Source: Pirellulaceae bacterium
Lineage (GTDB): Bacteria > Planctomycetota > Planctomycetia > Pirellulales > Pirellulaceae
Length of the DNA stretch: 39,883 nt
Direction: 5' to 3'
Assembly (NCBI GenBank): GCA_024102795.1
Contig: JAGFJK010000107.1
Span: forward strand, 1-39,883
Under the pieces are notes generated by a model. The model was not told the origin of the DNA, did no database searches, and saw only the letters and a program-made list of their open reading frames with translations. The position numbers and the translations under genes are program-made. Positions 34,671-39,883 of the stretch are shown here, in pieces; the stretch's first letter is position 1; each line of letters begins with the position of its first letter.

Positions 34671-35687
34671 TTACCTGTACGATTCCGAGTCAACGACAAA
34701 GCCATCCTTCATGGCGCCGAGGTGGCGGAAAGTCGTGGCATCGACCGAGCGGGAAACACCGTGAACCGACCCGTCGGCAAAGCAGAACTGCACGACGCCC
34801 GGATGCTCGCTGTCATATTGATACCAGCCGCCCTTGTTGCCGTTGGTGGCCAGACCCCAGGCCACCGGCATGACGCCCGACCCGATCCAGCAATGCGAGT
34901 AGTCGCGGACCCACTTGGCGCCGCTGCGGCGATAACCACCAATCGCCTCGCCGAAAAACAGCGTGCTGCTGGTGCCGTCCAGCACGTGCTGGAACCCGTT
35001 CTTGGTACGGTTGCCGAAAATCCCCTCGTAGAACAGCCATCCGCCCGGGATGTTCCCCAGGCCGCCGGCGCAACCCAGATAGTTGCTGCGGCCGATCGTG
35101 TCGCCACCGCCGCCCAGCGGGAAGTAGGCGATCTGCAGCGTGCCAGTGTTCGTCCCCACGGGGTAGACGTTCATCAAGGCCCCGGTGCCGACCGTGTTCA
35201 GATAGGCGTTCGTCGACGGGCACAGCATCGAGTTGATCCGCGTCTGGGCGACGGCCCAGGAATTGCCCTCACCCCACCAGGGACCGCCGTTCAGGTTGTC
35301 GACCAGCATCCACGGCCGCACGTTCGCTGGATCGTACCAATCGGAGAACTTGGGATAACGATCCTGGATGGGCTGCTGTTCCATGAACGGCAGCAAATAG
35401 GAAACCACGCCCAAATTCTGGTTTGTGTACGTGGCAGGTCCGTGCGGAATCGGCCCCAGATAACCAGGGGGGAACATGTTGTTGGTGTCGTGGAAGTTGT
35501 GCGCGGCCAGTCCCAACTGCTTGAGATTGTTCTGGCACTGCATCCGCCGGCCCGCCTCGCGAGCCGCCTGGACCGCAGGCAACAACAAGGCCACCAAAAT
35601 CCCGATGATCGCGATGACCACCAGCAGCTCGACGAGTGTAAAGCCGGCGCGAGCCCGACCCACCCTGGTGTGATTCTGTGACGACAT
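34671..35687 (-). CDS. DUF1559 protein with type IV prepilin-like N-terminus
   Basis: 338 residues. The N-terminus has the prepilin signal G|FTLVELLVVIAIIGILVAL (Gly15, Glu20), cut and methylated by a PilD-type peptidase in type II secretion and type IV pilus systems. The DUF1559 body follows (AVQAAREAGRRMQCQNNLKQ, then GLAAHNFHD) and the C-terminal H-X9-DG type motif appears as QFCFADGSVHGVS. These pseudopilin-like proteins are greatly expanded in planctomycetes; their role in the envelope is unknown. The start ATG at 35687 has GAGGAT upstream; the frame runs open further up without pilin features. The signal could be served by the pilT/GspE-like cluster elsewhere (inference). Confidence 0.93.
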   Translation of the reverse strand: MSSQNHTRVGRARAGFTLVELLVVIAIIGILVALLLPAVQAAREAGRRMQCQNNLKQLGLAAHNFHDTNNMFPPGYLGPIPHGPATYTNQNLGVVSYLLPFMEQQPIQDRYPKFSDWYDPANVRPWMLVDNLNGGPWWGEGNSWAVAQTRINSMLCPSTNAYLNTVGTGALMNVYPVGTNTGTLQIAYFPLGGGGDTIGRSNYLGCAGGLGNIPGGWLFYEGIFGNRTKNGFQHVLDGTSSTLFFGEAIGGYRRSGAKWVRDYSHCWIGSGVMPVAWGLATNGNKGGWYQYDSEHPGVVQFCFADGSVHGVSRSVDATTFRHLGAMKDGFVVDSESYR

Positions 35688-36258
35688 CCTCGAGTTCCTC
35701 AAAAACTGAACATGGAAAAATAACGAGGGGAGATGCTGCGCGTACCGCATTCTGGGCACACAAAGTGTGAATTCTACCTTAGGAAAAGTCACGTTCAAGC
35801 CACAAAATGGTGAGATTTCCGGTTATGGAGGCTGCCTGCCACCATCACGCGACGCTGGATGGGCGGTCCTGCCCGTCTCAATTCCTGCAAGCCTGTCAGG
35901 CCGGAGGCCAGTCACCACCGGGTACCGATTTCGCTCCAAGGCCAACGGCAGACAGGTGGGACTGCCAGGGCGGGATGGCGGGGCGGGAATCTGGGAACAA
36001 TCACGGTACCTTCCATCAACCTTCATACACCCTTCTAACCACCCCGCGGCCGCTCGGCAAGCGGTCGTCGCTGAATCCGAATCACAAACCCCTCTTTCGG
36101 ATGTCAACAGACAACTCTCATTAGCCACAAGCCTCTGGCCATCCCCCGGGCTTTCTCCATCTGCCGCAGGACTGTCTGGCTGGTAGATTGGTGTCCATAC
36201 GGTTGCGCATCGGTGGCAACCGGCAGTCGGCACCACCCCACGAGCCAAAGCGGGCGGC
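35688..36258. other. Divergent intergenic region
   Basis: 571 bp between the DUF1559 operon (minus) and the gene at 36259 (plus). Apart from the candidate promoter at 35771 I see no gene, RNA fold or repeat. Short open frames show no family similarity. Confidence 0.5.
35771..35798 (-). promoter_or_regulatory. Candidate sigma70-type promoter of the DUF1559 operon
   Basis: On the minus strand TTGAAC, 16 bp, then TAGAAT, ending about 84 bp before the ATG at 35687. A reasonable match to sigma70 boxes in an A+T-richer patch; transcription start not known. Confidence 0.4.
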
Positions 36259-37584
36259 ATGAGTGCGTTTCAATGTCTGATCCTGGGCGCGGCCGGACGG
36301 GATTTTCACGACTTCCAGGTGTTCTTCCGGCAGAATCCCGGTTTCCGCGTGCGGGCCTTCACCGCCACGCAGATCCCGTTCATCGACCGGCGGGTGTTTC
36401 CCCGCGAACTGGCCGGCGACCTGTACGACCAGGACATCCCCGTGTACGACCAGGCGGACTTGCCCCGTCTGATCCGGGAACTGGAAATCGACTTCGTCTT
36501 TCTGGCCTACAGCGACCTGCCGCACCAGCAGGTGATGCACCTGGCCAGCCAGTGCCAAGCCCTGGGAGCGGCTTTCGCCCTGCTCGGCCCGCGACAGACG
36601 CAAGTACCCGCCTCGCGGCCCGTAATCGCCGTCACTGCTGTCCGAACGGGAGCCGGCAAGAGCCCCCTGTCACAGTTTTTGGCCCGGCACCTGCGCCAAC
36701 GCGGATTGCGAGCCGGCATTCTGCGGCATCCCATGCCGTACGGCGACCTGCGGCGGCAGGTCGTGCAGCGTCTGGCCACCTGGGAGGACCTGGACCGGCA
36801 CGAGTGCACGGTTGAGGAACGGGAGGAATACGAACCGTACATCGAGCAGGGATTGGTCGTGTTCGCGGGCGTCGATTACCAGCGGATTGTCGCGGCCGCC
36901 GAGCAGGAATCGGACGTGATCCTGTGGGACGGGGGCAACAACGACTATCCGTTCCTGCAGCCGGACTTGTGGATTACGGTCGCGGACGCGTTGCGGCCCG
37001 GCCATGAAACGACCTACTATCCAGGGGAAACCAATCTGCGGGCGGCCCACGTCGTCGTCATCAACAAGGTGACTCAAGCCGCACTTGGCGCCGTGGACGC
37101 GATCCGGCAGCGGGCTCGACAGGTGAATCCACTGGCCAAGGTCATCGAAGCGGACCTGGAAGTCGAAGTCGACCAGCCGGACCTGATCGCCGGCCGCCGC
37201 GTGCTGGTGGTGGAAGACGGCCCCACGCTGACTCATGGCGACATGACCTACGGCGCCGGCACGATCGCGGCCGAGCGGCACGGGGCGGCCGAGCGGATCG
37301 ACCCTCGGCCCCACGCCGTCGGCAGCATCGCCGACACTCTGCAGAGGTATCCCCGCCTGGACCGCGTGCTGCCGGCGCTCGGCTATTCTCCGCTCCAGCG
37401 GGACGAACTGGCTCGCACGATCGAGAACTGCCGGGCCGATCTGGTAGTGGACGCCAGCCCGGCTCGCCTGGACCGGCTGCTCCATCTGACGAGCCCGATG
37501 GTCCGCGTCCGCTATCAGTTCCGACAGCTCAGCGGCCCCGATCTGCTGGAACAGGTCGACGCCTTGCTGTGCGACGAGAAGTAA
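36259..37584 (+). CDS. Cyclic 2,3-diphosphoglycerate synthetase-like P-loop protein
   Basis: 441 residues, close to the family length. The first 115 residues form a Rossmann-like part (CLILGAAGRDFHDFQVFFRQ). The P-loop VRTGAGKSPLSQF (Lys134, Ser135) is followed by family blocks ILRHPMPYGDL, VILWDGGNNDYPF, ALRPGHETTYYPGETNLRAA and VINKVTQA. In methanogens this enzyme makes cyclic 2,3-diphosphoglycerate, a thermoprotective solute; in bacteria the homologues are often annotated so but the reaction is unproved, and a role as P-loop kinase or GTPase-like enzyme is equally possible. ATG at 36259 with a weak ribosome site. Single gene. Confidence 0.85.
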   Translation: MSAFQCLILGAAGRDFHDFQVFFRQNPGFRVRAFTATQIPFIDRRVFPRELAGDLYDQDIPVYDQADLPRLIRELEIDFVFLAYSDLPHQQVMHLASQCQALGAAFALLGPRQTQVPASRPVIAVTAVRTGAGKSPLSQFLARHLRQRGLRAGILRHPMPYGDLRRQVVQRLATWEDLDRHECTVEEREEYEPYIEQGLVVFAGVDYQRIVAAAEQESDVILWDGGNNDYPFLQPDLWITVADALRPGHETTYYPGETNLRAAHVVVINKVTQAALGAVDAIRQRARQVNPLAKVIEADLEVEVDQPDLIAGRRVLVVEDGPTLTHGDMTYGAGTIAAERHGAAERIDPRPHAVGSIADTLQRYPRLDRVLPALGYSPLQRDELARTIENCRADLVVDASPARLDRLLHLTSPMVRVRYQFRQLSGPDLLEQVDALLCDEK

Positions 37585-37593
37585 CCCGCAGCG

Positions 37594-37716
37594 CAGGTTT
37601 TGAAGCTGCGCCGGCTCGCCCGGCGGGATTCGAAGTGGGGGAGAGCGCGGCGCGCTGTAGTTGGAAGCCGAACGATCCGCCGGGCAAGCCGGCGGGATTC
37701 GAAGTGGCGGGGAGCG
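37594..37716. repeat. Direct repeat GGCGGGATTCGAAGTGG
   Basis: Two 26-bp copies (37622-37647 and 37691-37716) differ at two positions and are 69 bp apart; a weaker copy lies near 37594. They fill the first part of a 342-bp gap after the gene at 36259. The rest of the gap, to 37926, shows nothing recognisable. Confidence 0.65.
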
Positions 37717-37926
37717 GGGCGTGCGCTGGATCGGCACCAGCTCGCCTGGAAAAAATCCTCTCCCGGCAGGAAACTTTATTGGGACCTGAAACGTCCTACG
37801 TTCTGCACGGCGTCTCGTGCGGCCAGCCAGTGAGGCGTCCGGCACGCTTCGGCCCCGCGGACTGCCCAACGGATTCAGATCGGGAAACCGCCTTATCGGC
37901 CCTCAAACACGAACCGAGGTACTGCC

Positions 37927-39883
37927 ATGAAACGCTTACTCTCGCTGGCTTTCGCTCTGACTGCCCTGGTCTGGGCGGCTCCCGTGTTGGCCCAGGGCAT
38001 CCTGATCATTCACAACCATCCGCATCCGGTCCCGCTGCCGCGGCCGATTTTCGTTCCCCAGCCTGCGCCGCCCCCGCCCGTTTCCTACTCGATCAAGGAA
38101 CTGGCCGTCCAAGCTCGCGTCAACGATCAAATCGCCCAGGTGCAGGTTTCTCAGTCGTTCGTCAACACGGGCAGCCGGCAGATGGAGGTTTCGTTCGTGT
38201 TTCCTCTGCCCTACGAGGGGGCGATTGACCAGTTGACGTTGATGGTCGATGGCAAGGAGTACCCGGCCAAGCTGCTGCCGGCCAAGGAAGCTCGCGCGAT
38301 TTACGAAGGCTACATCCGCCGCAACCAGGACCCGGCGCTGCTGGAATGGATCGGCACCGGGATGTTCCAGACCAGCGTGTTTCCGGTGCCCCCCGGAGCC
38401 GAACGGAAAGTCACCTTGCGGTTCAGCCAACTGCTGCGCAAGGACCACCAGTTGACGGATTTTCTCTACCCGCTGTCGACCGCCAAGTACACCTCGAAGC
38501 CGGTCGAGCGCGTGGCGTTTGACGTGTCGATCGAATCGAGTCAGGAGATCAAGAGCGTCTACAGCCCGACGCATTCGATCGACATCAAGCGGCCCGACGC
38601 CAAACACGCGATCGTCAAGTACGAAGGCCGCCACGAGGTGCCGACGGCCGATTTCCGTTTGTTCTTCGACACCGCCAAGACGAAGCTGGGGGCCAGCGTG
38701 CTGAGCTTCCGGCCGGACGCGGGGGACGACGGCTACTTCCTGTTGCTGGCCAGCCCGCAGTTGAAGGCCAAGGAATCCGAGCGGACACCCAAGACCGTGG
38801 TCCTGGTCGTCGACCGGTCGGGCAGTATGAGCGGCAAGAAGCTGGAGCAGGCCAAGGATGCGCTGAAGTTCGTGCTCAACAACCTGCACGAGCAGGATCT
38901 GTTCAACATCGTGGCCTACGACAGCAGCGTGGAGAGTTTCCGTCCGGAACTGCAGCGTTACGACGACCAGACTCGCGACGCCGCCTTGGGCTTTGTCGAG
39001 GGGATTTACGCGGGCGGCAGCACCAACATCGACGGCGCGCTCACGGCCGCGCTGAAGATGCTGCACGATTCCACCCGCCCCAGCTACGTCGTGTTCCTGA
39101 CCGACGGTCTGCCCACGGCGGGCGAAACGAACGAGACCAAGATCGTGGAGTCGGCGCGTAAGCAGAACGACCTGCGAGCCCGGCTGATCAGCTTCGGCGT
39201 GGGCTACGACGTCAACAGCCGGCTGCTCGACCGCCTGTCCCGGGCCAACCACGGGCAGAGCGAATTCGTCCGGCCGGACGAGAATATCGAAGTCCATGTG
39301 AGCCGTCTGTACAGCCGCATCAGCTCGCCCGTCATGACCGAGGTGGCCGTGGAGTTTGACGTGGAGGGGGCGAAGGTCGAGCAGGGCCAGGCCGTGAACC
39401 GCGTCTACCCGCGGGAAATGGGCGACCTGTTCGCCGGCGAACAGTTGGTGCTGGTCGGACGCTACAAGCATCCAGGTCAGGCCAAGGTCGTGATCCGCGG
39501 CCAGATCGGATCGAACACTCAGAAATTCGACTTCCCGGCCACGCTGGTCCAGTCCAGCGGCGACGAAACGTACGGCTTCGTCGAAAAGCTCTGGGCCATG
39601 CGGCGCGTGGGCGAGATCATCGACGAACTGGATTTGAAGGGCAAGAACCAGGAACTGATCGACGAGCTGGTGGCCCTGTCCACTCGCCACGGCATTCTCA
39701 CGCCCTACACGTCGTTCCTGGCCGACGACCAGGCCCCCGCGCGGGAACTGGCCGCGGGAATCTCGGGCGAGCAAGCCCGGCGGGCCCTCGACCGTTTGGA
39801 CGAAGCCGAGGGCCGGGCGGCGTTCGCGCAACGCTCGGAAAAGAAACGACTCCAGGAATCACTGCAGGTGCCGGCCGGCGGCT
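37927..39883 (+). CDS. VIT-VWA secreted protein, 3' end cut by window edge
   Basis: 652 codons are visible; the gene continues past the right edge. Signal peptide MKRLLSLAFALTALVWAAPV with a cut after VLA (about 22). A short His/Pro-rich stretch precedes a VIT domain (about 50-175, SIKELAVQARVNDQIAQVQV, then SFVFPLPYEGAIDQLTLMV), as in inter-alpha-trypsin inhibitor heavy chains. A VWA domain follows (about 288-460) with an intact metal site: VDRSGSM (Asp296, Ser298, Ser300), the Thr of GGSTNID and the Asp of FLTDGLP. The C-terminal part (MRRVGEIIDELDLKGKNQEL) continues the family. Such proteins are thought to bind partners in the envelope; no partner is evident here. ATG at 37927. Confidence 0.92.
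   Translation, partial: MKRLLSLAFALTALVWAAPVLAQGILIIHNHPHPVPLPRPIFVPQPAPPPPVSYSIKELAVQARVNDQIAQVQVSQSFVNTGSRQMEVSFVFPLPYEGAIDQLTLMVDGKEYPAKLLPAKEARAIYEGYIRRNQDPALLEWIGTGMFQTSVFPVPPGAERKVTLRFSQLLRKDHQLTDFLYPLSTAKYTSKPVERVAFDVSIESSQEIKSVYSPTHSIDIKRPDAKHAIVKYEGRHEVPTADFRLFFDTAKTKLGASVLSFRPDAGDDGYFLLLASPQLKAKESERTPKTVVLVVDRSGSMSGKKLEQAKDALKFVLNNLHEQDLFNIVAYDSSVESFRPELQRYDDQTRDAALGFVEGIYAGGSTNIDGALTAALKMLHDSTRPSYVVFLTDGLPTAGETNETKIVESARKQNDLRARLISFGVGYDVNSRLLDRLSRANHGQSEFVRPDENIEVHVSRLYSRISSPVMTEVAVEFDVEGAKVEQGQAVNRVYPREMGDLFAGEQLVLVGRYKHPGQAKVVIRGQIGSNTQKFDFPATLVQSSGDETYGFVEKLWAMRRVGEIIDELDLKGKNQELIDELVALSTRHGILTPYTSFLADDQAPARELAAGISGEQARRALDRLDEAEGRAAFAQRSEKKRLQESLQVPAGG

Noticed and set aside
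37936..39831. A 631-codon minus-strand open frame over the VIT-VWA gene
   Set aside because: No family features; the plus frame has a signal peptide and intact VIT and VWA motifs.

Overview
The window is GC-rich bacterial DNA, most probably from a planctomycete (Pirellulales-like). The evidence is a DUF1559 prepilin-like protein followed by a tiny lipoprotein, several membrane proteins with N-terminal CX2C-X16-CX2C zinc ribbons, a very large caspase-like/VWA membrane protein, a VIT-VWA secreted protein, short operons, and many dispersed palindromic repeats between genes. No rRNA, tRNA, CRISPR array or intact insertion sequence was seen. Both edges cut through genes.

Layout. 1-4229 (minus): a three-gene unit of circularly permuted ATP-grasp, alpha-E protein and transglutaminase/DUF2126 protein (its 3' end is off the window). 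4230-4811: a non-coding stretch with a drifting heptamer array. 4812-7472 (plus): an alpha-glucan phosphorylase fused to a PtsP-like GAF domain. 7503-8154 (minus): a TumE/TumA-type toxin-antitoxin pair whose toxin reading frame has a nonsense codon. 8344-15248 (minus): a 1669-residue caspase-like/VWA membrane protein behind a Cys-rich HEAT plus parvulin lipoprotein. 15463-19597 (minus): hisF, pilT, a GspE/PilB-like pseudo-ATPase and a DUF4190-like protein as a tight cluster. 19976-26441: three zinc-ribbon membrane proteins and a small secreted protein on plus, with a DinG-type helicase on minus. 26855-28565 (minus): an unknown membrane-anchored protein, thiS and thiG. 28772-34225: a Gfo/Idh/MocA oxidoreductase, a YugP-like zinc peptidase, an alpha-toroid-like lipoprotein, a Gly-rich secreted protein and a 2-Cys peroxiredoxin. 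34491-35687 (minus): a DUF1559 protein and a 56-residue lipoprotein with a terminator. 36259-37584: a cyclic 2,3-diphosphoglycerate synthetase-like protein. 37927-end: a VIT-VWA protein.

How genes relate. The clearest functional units are the ATP-grasp/alpha-E/transglutaminase set, the thiS-thiG pair, the pilT/pseudo-ATPase pair, the broken toxin-antitoxin pair and the DUF1559/lipoprotein pair. The rest are single genes, many cell-envelope directed. A second layer is repeats: two palindromic repeat families sit directly at gene 3' ends and in three cases appear to supply the stop codon, and a heptameric repeat family occurs at three places.
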